Shown piece after piece: positions 1-7,880 of a stretch of DNA of 31,246 bases. Made by a program: the position numbers and the translations under genes. The first letter of the stretch is position 1; each line of letters starts with the position of its first letter. This stretch comes from JBNAVY01 sp049700195 (GTDB lineage: Bacteria > Bacillota > Thermoanaerobacteria > Thermoanaerobacterales > Thermoanaerobacteraceae), in contig JBNAVY010000024.1 of assembly GCA_049700195.1 (NCBI GenBank), forward strand, positions 1 to 31,246, given 5' to 3'. Under the pieces are notes generated by a model. It had not been told where the DNA came from. It was given only the letters and a program-made list of their open reading frames with translations, and did no database searches.

Positions 1-210
1 TTACACTTTTGCTTTAGGACTTATAATTTAAAAAGTAACTGCAAAACTGCGGAAAACAAAAAAAGTTATAAACAGATTAATTTTATAATACCAAATTACT
101 AACATATTATCAATAAAAAAAATAAATTTATCTACAGCTTTTGTATATAAATTTTTAAAGTGTTAATAACTTTATATAAAAAGTAAGATATTTTTTTAAA
201 TTTATTGTTG
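1..210. other. AT-rich oriC-side intergenic region with DnaA-box-like 9-mers
   Basis: No gene is visible here. Three 9-mers resemble the DnaA box TTATCCACA: TTATAAACA at 66-74, TTATCTACA at 128-136, and TTATTAACA on the minus strand at 161-169. The stretch lies directly upstream of rpmH, where the dnaA-rpmH spacer carries part of the origin in many Firmicutes. dnaA itself is outside the window. The boxes are imperfect in an AT-rich background, so an origin role is inferred mainly from position. Confidence 0.4.
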
Positions 211-239
211 TTGACATACTATTAATTTAACGATATAAT
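211..239 (+). promoter_or_regulatory. SigA-type promoter of rpmH
   Basis: A consensus -35 TTGACA (211-216) is separated by exactly 17 nt from a consensus -10 TATAAT (234-239). It lies 36 nt upstream of the rpmH start. This is the strongest vegetative promoter visible in the window and probably drives rpmH and part of the rnpA-yidD-yidC-jag series. Confidence 0.85.
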
Positions 240-275
240 TTTAATAGCATTTTTGAGGTTTTAGGAGGTGTAGCA

Positions 276-410
276 ATGCTTCGTACGTATCAACCCAAGA
301 AAAGACATAGAAAAAAAGAACACGGATTTAGAAAAAGAATGTCTACTAAAAATGGTCGAAATGTTTTAAGGAGAAGAAGACAAAAAGGTAGACATAGATT
401 GACAGCATAA
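276..410 (+). CDS. rpmH: 50S ribosomal protein L34
   Basis: The gene encodes a 44-residue, very basic protein beginning MLRTYQPKKRHRKKEHGF and ending in an Arg/Lys-rich tail (RRRRQKGRHRLTA). Both the length and the sequence are characteristic of L34, a component of the large ribosomal subunit. An AGGAGG Shine-Dalgarno at 263-268 precedes the ATG. It is the first gene of the conserved rpmH-rnpA-yidD-yidC-jag series next to the replication origin. A terminator-like hairpin begins at its stop codon, which would set its expression above that of rnpA, fitting the need for more ribosomal protein than RNase P protein. Confidence 0.97.
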   Translation: MLRTYQPKKRHRKKEHGFRKRMSTKNGRNVLRRRRQKGRHRLTA

Positions 411-430
411 GGCCTCAAAAGGCCTTTTTT
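409..430 (+). terminator. Hairpin between rpmH and rnpA
   Basis: AAGGCC (409-414), loop tcaaaa, and GGCCTT (421-426) form a compact stem that runs into a T-tract ending at 430. The stem starts within the rpmH stop codon. Only 17 nt separate it from rnpA, so it probably acts as a partial terminator within the operon. Confidence 0.65.
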
Positions 431-447
431 GCAATCGGAGGTTCTTT

Positions 448-795
448 ATGGATAAACTTATGAAGTTAAGAAAAAATTATGAATTTAAAAATGTTTACAG
501 TAATGGAAAGTCCTTAGCTGATCAATATATTGTAATATATTATATAAAAAATCCTTTTGATTATAATAGAATTGGTTATTCTGTAAGCAAAAAAATTGGA
601 AATAGTGTAGTTAGAAACAGAGTTAGAAGGTTAATTCACGAAAGTTTTAGATTGCTTAATATAGAGGTTAAGACGGGTTTTGATATTGTATTTATTGCTA
701 GAAGTAAAATTATAGATGCTGATTTCAATGCTGTACAAAAATCCATAAAGAAGCTCATATTAAAAACTCCTATAGGTAAGGTTGATGAAAAATGA
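448..795 (+). CDS. rnpA: Ribonuclease P protein component
   Basis: A protein of 115 residues with the family's basic RNR signature (RNRVRRLIHE, residues 56-65) after the central motif RIGYSVSKKIGNSV. RnpA binds the RNase P RNA and helps it cut the 5' leader from precursor tRNAs. The start ATG follows a clear GGAGG at 437-441. The 3' end overlaps yidD by four bases (ATGA), which implies translational coupling. Length and gene order are standard for Firmicutes. Confidence 0.96.
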   Translation: MDKLMKLRKNYEFKNVYSNGKSLADQYIVIYYIKNPFDYNRIGYSVSKKIGNSVVRNRVRRLIHESFRLLNIEVKTGFDIVFIARSKIIDADFNAVQKSIKKLILKTPIGKVDEK

Positions 796-1001
796 AGAAA
801 TTTGTTATATTTATAATTAAGTTATATCAAAAATTTATTTCTCCATTAAAACCTAAAACATGTAGATTTTATCCTACATGTTCACAATATTCAATAGATG
901 CAATATCAAAATACGGCCTTATAAAAGGTGGTTTTTTATCAATTTGGAGAATTCTAAGGTGCAATCCTTTTAATCCTGGGGGATATGACCCAGTTAAATA
1001 A
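792..1001 (+). CDS. yidD: Membrane protein insertion efficiency factor YidD
   Basis: A 69-residue protein with the typical YidD pattern: an amphipathic N-terminal helix, then KTCRFYPTCSQYSIDAI with paired cysteines, and a C-terminal CNPFNPGGYDPV. Members of this family assist the YidC insertase at the inner face of the membrane. It overlaps rnpA by 4 bp and is followed 17 bp later by yidC, so it belongs to the same operon. Nothing unusual is seen. Confidence 0.95.
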   Translation: MKKFVIFIIKLYQKFISPLKPKTCRFYPTCSQYSIDAISKYGLIKGGFLSIWRILRCNPFNPGGYDPVK

Positions 1002-1018
1002 TTTTTTGGAGGTTTAAT

Positions 1019-1639
1019 ATGTCATCAATAGCAATGTATTTAGGACAAATACTGGAATATATTCATAAATTTGTAGGGAGTTATGGCATAGCTATAATAA
1101 TTTTTACTGTATTAATTAGAATTATTTTATTACCTTTTTATGTAAAGCAAATGGGTACTATGAAAAAAATGAAAGAGATACAACCATATATTGAAGAATT
1201 AAAAAAGAAATATGGTAAAGATCCTCAAAAACTAAATGTCGAAACAATGAAATTATATAAAGAAAAGAATGTAAATCCTATGGGTGGATGTTTGCCAATG
1301 TTATTACCCTTATTGATTTTGTGGCCATTATTTGCAATGCTAAGGTCTTATCCTGCTTTTTCAACAGCATCTTTTTTATGGATGCACAGTCTTTCACAGA
1401 AAGATCCTTATTATATAATACCAGTTTTAGCAGGTATTACTACATTTATTTCTTCTGCTATGATTTCTACAGATAAAAGTCAAAAATCGATGAATATTAT
1501 GATGTCGATTTTTATGGCTTGGATTACTGTATCACTCCCATCAGGGGTAGGAATATATTGGGTTACTAGTAATATATTCCAGATAGTACAGCAGTATTTC
1601 TTTTTACGTGAATCAAATACTGCTAAAGGGGGGTCATAA
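1019..1639 (+). CDS. yidC: Membrane protein insertase YidC/SpoIIIJ family
   Basis: A 206-residue member of the YidC/Oxa1/Alb3 family, which inserts membrane proteins with or beside the Sec translocon. The first core membrane segment (about 20-44) carries the conserved arginine R34 in RIILLPF, expected in the hydrophilic groove. The cytoplasmic helical hairpin KQMGTMKKMKEIQP follows, then further hydrophobic segments around 95-115, 130-150 and 160-195. There is no lipoprotein signal at the N-terminus, unlike B. subtilis SpoIIIJ, and the protein is shorter. The start ATG follows GGAGG at 1008-1012. It abuts jag directly. Confidence 0.94.
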   Translation: MSSIAMYLGQILEYIHKFVGSYGIAIIIFTVLIRIILLPFYVKQMGTMKKMKEIQPYIEELKKKYGKDPQKLNVETMKLYKEKNVNPMGGCLPMLLPLLILWPLFAMLRSYPAFSTASFLWMHSLSQKDPYYIIPVLAGITTFISSAMISTDKSQKSMNIMMSIFMAWITVSLPSGVGIYWVTSNIFQIVQQYFFLRESNTAKGGS

Positions 1640-2260
1640 TTGAAAGAACTCATCAGAACAGGTAAAACAGTTGATGATGCAGTTGAACTTGCTTTAAGAG
1701 AATTTGGTGTTGATAGAAGTATGGTTGATATTCAAATTCTTGATGAAGGTAGCAAAGGTTTTCTTGGTATTTTGGGTAAACAAGCAGTTGTAAAAGTTAT
1801 TTTAAAAGATATGGTAAAAGAAAAAGCCAGGGAATTTTTACAAAGTGTTATTAAAGCAATGGATGTTGATGTTGATTTTGATATTATAGAAGAAAGTGAT
1901 TATTTAAAAATAAATTTATATGGGAAAAATGTTGGTCTTTTGATTGGATACAGGGGTGATACTTTAGATTCCCTTCAATATCTTACTAATCTTGTTGCAA
2001 ATAAAGCAAAGCCAATCGATAAGTATAAAAAAATTGTATTGGATGCTGAAAATTATAGAGAAAAAAGAGAAAAAACTTTAATTAATTTAGCAAAAAGGCT
2101 TGCAAGAGAAGTAGTAGAAAAAAAGAAAAGTATTGAGTTAGAACCTATGAATGCAAATGAAAGAAGAATAATTCATATGGCACTTCAAGATGATCCTTTG
2201 GTCGAAACATATAGTGAAGGAACTGAGCCAAACAGATATGTAGTTATTTCCTTAAGATAA
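1640..2260 (+). CDS. jag: RNA-binding protein Jag/KhpB (EloR)
   Basis: A 206-residue protein with the three Jag domains in order: the Jag-N domain (about 1-52, with the KGFLGILG turn), a KH domain with the GYRG loop (G103-G106), and an R3H domain with R175-x3-H179. KhpB/EloR is an RNA-binding partner of KhpA, linked to cell elongation and sporulation. The gene starts with TTG one base after the yidC stop, behind the GGGG run at the yidC end, so it is tightly coupled to yidC. The TTG start is an inference from domain completeness. Confidence 0.93.
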   Translation: MKELIRTGKTVDDAVELALREFGVDRSMVDIQILDEGSKGFLGILGKQAVVKVILKDMVKEKAREFLQSVIKAMDVDVDFDIIEESDYLKINLYGKNVGLLIGYRGDTLDSLQYLTNLVANKAKPIDKYKKIVLDAENYREKREKTLINLAKRLAREVVEKKKSIELEPMNANERRIIHMALQDDPLVETYSEGTEPNRYVVISLR

Positions 2261-2272
2261 TAATAATTATTA

Positions 2273-2297
2273 CCCGATTTTTGGGGATTTTTTTTTG
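2273..2297 (+). terminator. Weak terminator-like hairpin after jag
   Basis: A short CCC...GGG pairing (around 2273-2285) is followed by a long T run (2288-2296). The stem is only about four base pairs, so termination here is probable from the T-tract but not strongly supported. Confidence 0.3.
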
Positions 2298-2304
2298 TAT
2301 TTGA

Positions 2305-2333
2305 TTGAAAATTTATTTTTTGTGATATATTAT
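2305..2333 (+). promoter_or_regulatory. Promoter of mnmE
   Basis: TTGAAA (2305-2310), a 17-nt spacer and TATTAT (2328-2333) give a reasonable vegetative promoter 31 nt before the mnmE ATG. It starts a transcription unit separate from jag. Confidence 0.55.
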
Positions 2334-2364
2334 TCTTATGTAAATTATTTTGGTTGGTGATATT

Positions 2365-3765
2365 ATGTTAAATAATATTTTTGATACTATTGCTGCAATT
2401 TCAACTATGCCAGGAGAAGCAGGAATTGGAATAGTCAGAATAAGTGGGAAAGATTCCATAAAAATAGTTTCTAAAATTTTTAAGCCTTTTAAAGAAAAAA
2501 ATTTATATAATGTAAAATCTCATACTTTACATTATGGTCATATATATGATCCATTATCTGGTGAAATTTATGACGAAGTTTTAGTTTCTATAATGAAAGA
2601 AAATAAAAGTTATACAAAAGAAGATATTGTTGAAATAAATTGCCATGGCGGTTTTGTTGTTACGTCAAAAATTCTAGAGTTAGTTTTATTAAATGGAGCA
2701 AGAATAGCAGAACCTGGAGAATTCACAAAAAGAGCTTTTTTAAATGGCAGAATAGATTTATCACAAGCTGAGGCAGTAATTGATATTATAAGGTCTAAAA
2801 CTTTTTTAGCAAATAAATATGCTCAAAAACAGCTTACCGGAGGTATAAAATCTGAAATTTTTTCTATAAAAAATAAAATAGTTGAAGTACTTGTTCATAT
2901 TTTAGCTTTAATTGATTTTCCTGAAGAAGATGTTGAAGATTTTGAATATAAAGAATTGTACAATTCTTTATATTCATCCCTTAATGATATTAATAAGCTT
3001 ATTTCTTCTTCTGATAGAGGAAGGATTATTAGAGATGGACTTAGAACTGCAATAATTGGTAAACCTAATGTTGGAAAATCATCTATTTTAAATGCACTTG
3101 TGAGAGAAAATAAAGCTATAGTAACAGATATTCCTGGTACAACTAGAGATTTAATAGAAGAATATATAAATATAAAAGGAATACCTATAAAATTAATTGA
3201 TACAGCAGGAATTAGAAATACTGATGAATTAGTTGAGAAAATTGGTGTTTCTAAAAGTAAAGAAGTTCTAAAAGAAGCTGATATTGTTTTGTTTGTATTA
3301 GATAATTCAAGAGAATTAGATCAAAATGATTTTGAAATTTTTGAAATTTTTGAAATTATTCCGCAAAAAAATACTATTTTTATTTTAAATAAAGTAGATC
3401 TTCCGTCAAATATCGATTTTAATCTACTTGATAATTTAATAAAAAATGGTATATTAATAGAGATATCTGCTGTAAATAAGGTTGGTATAGATAAGCTTGA
3501 AGATACTATATACAATCTCGTTTTTAATGAAAATATAACATTAGAAAATGAAGTAATTATAACTAATACCAGACAGAAAGAAGCTTTGATCTCCGCTAAA
3601 AATTATTTAGAATCTGGAATTTCTGCTATTGAAAATGGTTTTTCAGAAGATTTAATAGCTATTGATTTAAATAATGCATTGGAACAACTTGGTAAGATTA
3701 CAGGTGAGACTGCGAGTGAAGATTTAATTGATGAAATTTTTAAAAGATTTTGTGTGGGAAAGTAG
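2365..3765 (+). CDS. mnmE: tRNA modification GTPase MnmE (TrmE)
   Basis: This GTPase works with MnmG to put the carboxymethylaminomethyl-type group on U34 of certain tRNAs. The N-terminal formyl-THF-binding domain begins DTIAAISTMPGEAGIGIVRI. The G domain in the middle shows G1 GKPNVGKSS, G2 GTTRD, G3 DTAG and G4 NKVD. The last residues, FCVGK, contain the essential C-terminal cysteine motif. An in-frame TTG exists 15 bp upstream at 2350, but the ATG at 2365 gives the usual family N-terminus and has a GGTGAT upstream. Between G3 and G4 there is a short FEI triplet repeat. The product is 466 residues, a normal length. Confidence 0.96.
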   Translation: MLNNIFDTIAAISTMPGEAGIGIVRISGKDSIKIVSKIFKPFKEKNLYNVKSHTLHYGHIYDPLSGEIYDEVLVSIMKENKSYTKEDIVEINCHGGFVVTSKILELVLLNGARIAEPGEFTKRAFLNGRIDLSQAEAVIDIIRSKTFLANKYAQKQLTGGIKSEIFSIKNKIVEVLVHILALIDFPEEDVEDFEYKELYNSLYSSLNDINKLISSSDRGRIIRDGLRTAIIGKPNVGKSSILNALVRENKAIVTDIPGTTRDLIEEYINIKGIPIKLIDTAGIRNTDELVEKIGVSKSKEVLKEADIVLFVLDNSRELDQNDFEIFEIFEIIPQKNTIFILNKVDLPSNIDFNLLDNLIKNGILIEISAVNKVGIDKLEDTIYNLVFNENITLENEVIITNTRQKEALISAKNYLESGISAIENGFSEDLIAIDLNNALEQLGKITGETASEDLIDEIFKRFCVGK

Positions 3766-3774
3766 GTGGAATTT

Positions 3775-5664
3775 ATGAGTTATATTGCAGGTGAATATGA
3801 TGTTGCTGTTGTAGGTTTGGGACATGCTGGCAGTGAAGCAGCACTTGCGTGTGCTCGACTTGGGTTAAAAACAGTTGCTTTTGCTATTAATTTGGATTCT
3901 ATTGCTATGATGCCATGTAATCCTTCTATTGGAGGTCCTGCCAAGTCACAGCTTGTTCGTGAAATAGATGCTTTAGGAGGACAGATGGCTATAAATGTTG
4001 ATGAGTCCTTTGTCCAGATTAGAACTTTAAATACAAGTAAAGGTCCTGCTGTTAGAGCTTTAAGAGCACAACTTGATAAAAAATTATATCAGATGAATAT
4101 GAAATATACTCTTGAAAAACAAGAAAATCTTGATATTAAACAAGCTGAAATAATTGATATTCAAGTTGAAAATGATAAAGTAACTGGTGTTATTACTAAA
4201 TTGGGTACTATTTATAAATGCAAGGCTTGTATTATAACAACTGGTACTTATTTAAAAGGTAAAGTTATTATTGGTGATATTAGTTATGATAGTGGGCCTA
4301 ATGGTTTATTTCCCGCTATGCATCTTTCTGATAGTTTGAAAAATCTTGGATTTAAGATGATGAGGTTTAAAACTGGTACTCCAGCCCGTGTTGATAGACA
4401 AACTATTGATTTTACTAAGATGGCAATACAGCCTGGGGATGATGTTATTACACCTTATTCATTTATCCATGATAAAATTGAAAGAGAACAGATGCCATGC
4501 TGGCTTACTTATACTAATAATAAAACTCATGAAATAATTATGCAAAATATTGACAGATCTCCACTTTTTAGTGGAACAATTGAAGGTGTAGGAGTGAGAT
4601 ATTGTCCTTCTATTGAAGATAAAGTTGTTAAGTTTCCTGAAAAAGAAAGACATCAGATATTTATAGAACCAGAAGGTCAGAATACTAATGAAATGTATGT
4701 CCAAGGTATGTCATCTAGTCTTCCTGAAGATGTACAGAATGATTTTTTAAAGACTGTTCCTGGTTTAGAGAATGTAAAAGTAATGAGACCAGCATATGCA
4801 ATCGAATATGATTGTATAGATCCTACTCAGTTAAATTTGACTCTAGAATCAAAGATTATTAATGGTTTATTTTTTGCTGGACAAGTAAATGGAACTTCTG
4901 GATATGAAGAAGCTGCTGCTCAGGGAATAATGGCAGGTATTAATGCATCAATGAAAATTTTAAATAAAGAACCAATTATATTAGATAGATCAGAAGCTTA
5001 TATTGGAGTTTTAATTGATGATTTAGTTACAAAGGGCACAAATGAACCTTATAGAATGCTTACTTCAAGATCTGAATACAGACTTATATTAAGACAAGAC
5101 AATGCAGATTTCAGATTAACTGAAATTGGATATAAAATAGGTCTTGTTACACAGGAAAGATATGATAAATTTTTAAATAAGAAAATACAATTGGAAATGG
5201 AAATGCAAAGAATTGTTGGTGTAAGCATACCTCCTACAAAAGAGGTAAATGATTTTCTTATTTCAAAAGGTAGTACACCTTTAGTTTCTGGTATTGATTT
5301 ATATTCACTTTTAAAGAGGCCTGAAATTGATTATAAGTCAACAAAGTTTTTAGATAAAAACAGACCTGATAATATATTAGACAGTGTTGCCGAGCAAATT
5401 GATATTATTATAAAATATGAAGGTTATATTATGAAGCAACTTCGTCAGGTTGAACATTTTAAAGCGTTGGAAAATAAGAAGCTTCCTGATAATATAGATT
5501 ATAATAATATAAAAGGCATTTGTTCTGAAGCAAGAGAAAAACTTAATAGAATAAGACCTGTTTCTGTAGGACAAGCATCGCGTATTTCTGGTGTTTCACC
5601 TGCCGATATTTCTGTTTTACTTATTTATTTAGAACAATCAAGGAGAAACAATGATGGAATTTGA
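3775..5664 (+). CDS. mnmG: tRNA uridine-5-carboxymethylaminomethyl modification enzyme MnmG (GidA)
   Basis: The FAD-dependent partner of MnmE in wobble-uridine modification. The N-terminal dinucleotide-binding motif is GLGHAGSEAALA, followed by MPCNPSIGGPAK and the conserved GTYLKG. The C-terminal tRNA-binding domain ends VGQASRISGVSPADISVLL. The chosen ATG at 3775 has AGGTGG six bases upstream and gives a 629-residue protein; an in-frame GTG at 3766 is less likely. It follows mnmE by nine bases and overlaps rsmG by 14 bp, so the three genes probably form one operon. Confidence 0.96.
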   Translation: MSYIAGEYDVAVVGLGHAGSEAALACARLGLKTVAFAINLDSIAMMPCNPSIGGPAKSQLVREIDALGGQMAINVDESFVQIRTLNTSKGPAVRALRAQLDKKLYQMNMKYTLEKQENLDIKQAEIIDIQVENDKVTGVITKLGTIYKCKACIITTGTYLKGKVIIGDISYDSGPNGLFPAMHLSDSLKNLGFKMMRFKTGTPARVDRQTIDFTKMAIQPGDDVITPYSFIHDKIEREQMPCWLTYTNNKTHEIIMQNIDRSPLFSGTIEGVGVRYCPSIEDKVVKFPEKERHQIFIEPEGQNTNEMYVQGMSSSLPEDVQNDFLKTVPGLENVKVMRPAYAIEYDCIDPTQLNLTLESKIINGLFFAGQVNGTSGYEEAAAQGIMAGINASMKILNKEPIILDRSEAYIGVLIDDLVTKGTNEPYRMLTSRSEYRLILRQDNADFRLTEIGYKIGLVTQERYDKFLNKKIQLEMEMQRIVGVSIPPTKEVNDFLISKGSTPLVSGIDLYSLLKRPEIDYKSTKFLDKNRPDNILDSVAEQIDIIIKYEGYIMKQLRQVEHFKALENKKLPDNIDYNNIKGICSEAREKLNRIRPVSVGQASRISGVSPADISVLLIYLEQSRRNNDGI

Positions 5665-6376
5665 TGTTGAACAAATTTTGATAGAAGGTGCTAAATCTTA
5701 TGGTTTGAAATTAGAATTGTTCCATGTGGAACAATTTAAAAATTATTGCAGTTTACTATTAGATTATAATAAAAGAGTTAATTTAACTGCAATAACGAAT
5801 GAATTTGATATTTATACAAAGCATTTTTTAGATAGCTTATCAGTATATAAAACTAATCTTTTAAATGGTAATGAAAAAATTATAGATGTAGGTACAGGTG
5901 CGGGTTTTCCAGCCATACCATTAAAAATAATTTTTCCAGATTTAAAAGTTACTCTTTTAGATTCATTAAAAAAAAGAATCCTTTTTCTTGAATATTTAGT
6001 TGAAAGTCTAAATTTAAAAAATGTTGATTTTGTTCATGGTAGAGCTGAGGATATAGGACATGTTGATAAATATAGAGAAAAATTTGATTTGGTTTTTTCA
6101 CGAGCTGTAGCTTCTTTAAATATATTATTAGAGTATATGTCACCTTTTGCAAATATTAATGGTTATTTAATTGCTTTAAAAGGTAATAAAGCAGAGGATG
6201 AAATAAATTTATCTAAAAATTCATTTAATAAGCTAAATCTTTTATATTATAAAAATATTGATATAGATATTCCTTTTACAGATATTAAACATAATATAAT
6301 AATATTAAAGAAACTAAATAAATTAGATAAAAAATATCCTCGTAAACCTAATATTATAAAAAGTAAGCCTTTATAA
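5651..6376 (+). CDS. rsmG: 16S rRNA (guanine-N7) methyltransferase RsmG (GidB)
   Basis: An AdoMet-dependent methyltransferase of 241 residues that methylates G527 of 16S rRNA. The SAM-binding loop DVGTGAGFPAIPLK and the family motif RVNLTAITNEFDIYTKHFLDS are clear. AGGAG lies just upstream of the start; two consecutive ATGs (5651 and 5654) are both possible. The codons for LFHVEQF near residue 25 contain a parS site, which is probably why this peptide is conserved. The gene order rsmG, noc-like, parA, parB matches Bacillus. Confidence 0.95.
   Translation: MMEFDVEQILIEGAKSYGLKLELFHVEQFKNYCSLLLDYNKRVNLTAITNEFDIYTKHFLDSLSVYKTNLLNGNEKIIDVGTGAGFPAIPLKIIFPDLKVTLLDSLKKRILFLEYLVESLNLKNVDFVHGRAEDIGHVDKYREKFDLVFSRAVASLNILLEYMSPFANINGYLIALKGNKAEDEINLSKNSFNKLNLLYYKNIDIDIPFTDIKHNIIILKKLNKLDKKYPRKPNIIKSKPL
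5715..5736. promoter_or_regulatory. parS-like site inside rsmG
   Basis: TGTTCCATGTGGAACA at 5718-5733 lies inside a wider dyad with 10-bp perfect arms around a 2-bp centre. It fits the Firmicute parS core TGTTNCACGTGAAACA, with paired G/C changes in the arms and one central change. ParB/Spo0J should load here and spread. The identical sequence in the opposite orientation occurs at 7795-7810. Confidence 0.85.
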
Positions 6377-6390
6377 TTTTGGAGGTTATA

Positions 6391-6828
6391 ATGTTTAAAT
6401 GTTTAAATCTTGTTTCAAGAGTAGTAATAATTGAAAATAATCACGTACTATTAGTTAAGCATGTTGAGAATAATAAAAGTGCTTGGATTTTTCCAGGTGG
6501 GAGAGTTGAAGTCGGTGAATCAGTTTCAAATGCTGCCATGAGAGAATGTAAAGAAGAAACCGGCTATGATGTTGATTTAATAGGAATTTGTTATATGCAA
6601 GAATATGATATATATTATGTAACATATTTTTATTCAAAGATTGTAGGTGGTGCTTTAATACTTGGAAAAGACCCTGAATTGCCAGATGAGAAACAGGTTT
6701 TAAAAGAAATTAAATGGATTAATATTGACAGTTTAGATAATTATGAGATTTACCCAAAAGGATTAGTAAAATTATTAAAAAAAGAAAATTTTTATAAAAA
6801 TATTATTACCATACCAGAAATATCATAA
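6391..6828 (+). CDS. Nudix hydrolase
   Basis: A 145-residue protein with a perfect Nudix box, G37-x5-E43-x7-R51-E52-C-K-E55-E56-T-G58-Y. Family members hydrolyse nucleoside diphosphates linked to another group; the substrate here cannot be told from sequence. The ATG at 6391 has TTGGAGG at the right distance. An in-frame TTG at 6379 would remove that site and is less likely. It sits 14 bp behind rsmG, probably in the same transcript, and does not belong to the conserved origin set. Confidence 0.88.
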   Translation: MFKCLNLVSRVVIIENNHVLLVKHVENNKSAWIFPGGRVEVGESVSNAAMRECKEETGYDVDLIGICYMQEYDIYYVTYFYSKIVGGALILGKDPELPDEKQVLKEIKWINIDSLDNYEIYPKGLVKLLKKENFYKNIITIPEIS

Positions 6829-6928
6829 AAAGATAAAATTTTATTACAATATAGGAGGATTTTTACAATAATTGTCGAATATATAATATAAAATTAATAA
6901 ATATTTTTGTATTTGTGGGGTGTTAAAT

Positions 6929-7729
6929 ATGGCATCAATAAAACTCCAGGATATTAGCTATTTACCTATTGATTCTATTAAGCCTAATCCCTATCAGCCA
7001 CGTAAAAGTTTTGATATTAATAATTTACAAGAGTTATCTGACTCTATAAAATCATATGGCGTTTTGCAGCCTATAAGTGTAAGAGTTGTTAATGGAAATT
7101 CATATGAACTCATTGCTGGTGAAAGAAGGCTAAGAGCATCTAAACTTGCAGGATTAACTGAAATACCTGCTATTGTTATTGATGTCTATGATGAAGATTC
7201 TGCAATTATCGCTTTAATAGAAAATCTGCAAAGGAAAGATTTAAACTTTATAGAAGAAGCAGAGGGTTATTATAATCTTATTAATGATCATAATTTAACT
7301 CAGGAGAAACTGGCCAAAATGCTAGGGAAAAGTCAATCAACAATTGCAAATAAACTTAGAATTTTAAAATTAAATAAAGAAGTAAAAAATAAATTGCTGG
7401 AAAATGATTTAACAGAAAGGCATGCAAGAGCCTTATTAAGGATTCCAGATGAAGAATTGCAAATTAAAGTTCTTGATACAATTATTAAGAAAAAATTAAA
7501 TGTCAGTGAAACTGAAAAATATATACAAACTACCATTGACAATATCATAAATTCTGATGGAAAAAATAAACATAATAAAAATATTATGAGATTTTACAAA
7601 GATATAAGAATATTTACTAATACAATAAAAGAAGCAGTACAAATAATGAAAAAATCAGGTATTAACGCTGAATTAAATCAAAAAGAAAATGAAAATTTTT
7701 TTGAATTTACAATAAAAATACCCAAGTAA
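6929..7729 (+). CDS. noc: Noc-like ParB-family nucleoid protein
   Basis: A 266-residue ParB paralogue. The ParB N-terminal region (PNPYQPRKSFD) leads to the CTP-binding motif GERRLRA (64-70), the ENLQRKDLN box (98-106), and a helix-turn-helix at about 122-147. Its place between rsmG and parA is that of Noc, the DNA-bound division inhibitor. However, the protein starts almost directly at the ParB core and lacks the N-terminal amphipathic membrane helix of B. subtilis Noc, so the name rests on synteny and a second ParB or another role is possible. The ATG at 6929 follows GGGGTG; GTG at 6920 is an alternative. Confidence 0.8.
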   Translation: MASIKLQDISYLPIDSIKPNPYQPRKSFDINNLQELSDSIKSYGVLQPISVRVVNGNSYELIAGERRLRASKLAGLTEIPAIVIDVYDEDSAIIALIENLQRKDLNFIEEAEGYYNLINDHNLTQEKLAKMLGKSQSTIANKLRILKLNKEVKNKLLENDLTERHARALLRIPDEELQIKVLDTIIKKKLNVSETEKYIQTTIDNIINSDGKNKHNKNIMRFYKDIRIFTNTIKEAVQIMKKSGINAELNQKENENFFEFTIKIPK

Positions 7730-7758
7730 TATAACTTTTATTGTTACTTTAAATTTAT

Positions 7759-7789
7759 AAAAATCATCTTTGGTTTTTATTTTTTTTTT
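7759..7789 (+). terminator. Terminator of the noc-like gene
   Basis: AAAAATCA (7759-7766), loop TCTT, and TGGTTTTT (7771-7778) form an 8-bp stem with one G-U pair, followed by a long T run (7780-7789). It separates the noc-like transcript from parA. Confidence 0.7.
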
Positions 7790-7794
7790 ACTTT

Positions 7795-7810
7795 TGTTCC
7801 ACATGGAACA
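7795..7810. promoter_or_regulatory. parS-like site at the parA promoter
   Basis: TGTTCCACATGGAACA is the exact reverse complement of the site in rsmG. It ends five bases before a TATAAT -10 box (7815-7820), so it covers the -35 region of the presumed parA promoter. ParB or the Noc-like protein bound here could repress parAB, besides serving as a segregation site. Confidence 0.85.
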
Positions 7811-7814
7811 ATGA

Positions 7815-7820
7815 TATAAT
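7815..7820 (+). promoter_or_regulatory. -10 box of the parA promoter
   Basis: A consensus TATAAT lies 60 nt upstream of the parA start. The -35 position falls in TTTTGT (7792-7797) with a 17-nt spacer, a poor match overlapped by the parS site. A weak -35 with an operator on it would suit autoregulation. Confidence 0.5.
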
Positions 7821-7880
7821 AAACATATAAAAAAGTATTTTTTTATTTCCTAAAGCATAGGTATTAAAAGGGGTGATACT

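Noticed and set aside
4569..4584. A half parS-like sequence (AGTGGAACAATT) within mnmG
   Set aside because: Only one arm matches and there is no dyad, so it does not qualify as a ParB site.
6853..6886. Orphan AGGAGG with a possible TTG start before the noc-like gene
   Set aside because: The resulting frame closes after four codons, so it is not a gene; at most a relic or part of the leader.
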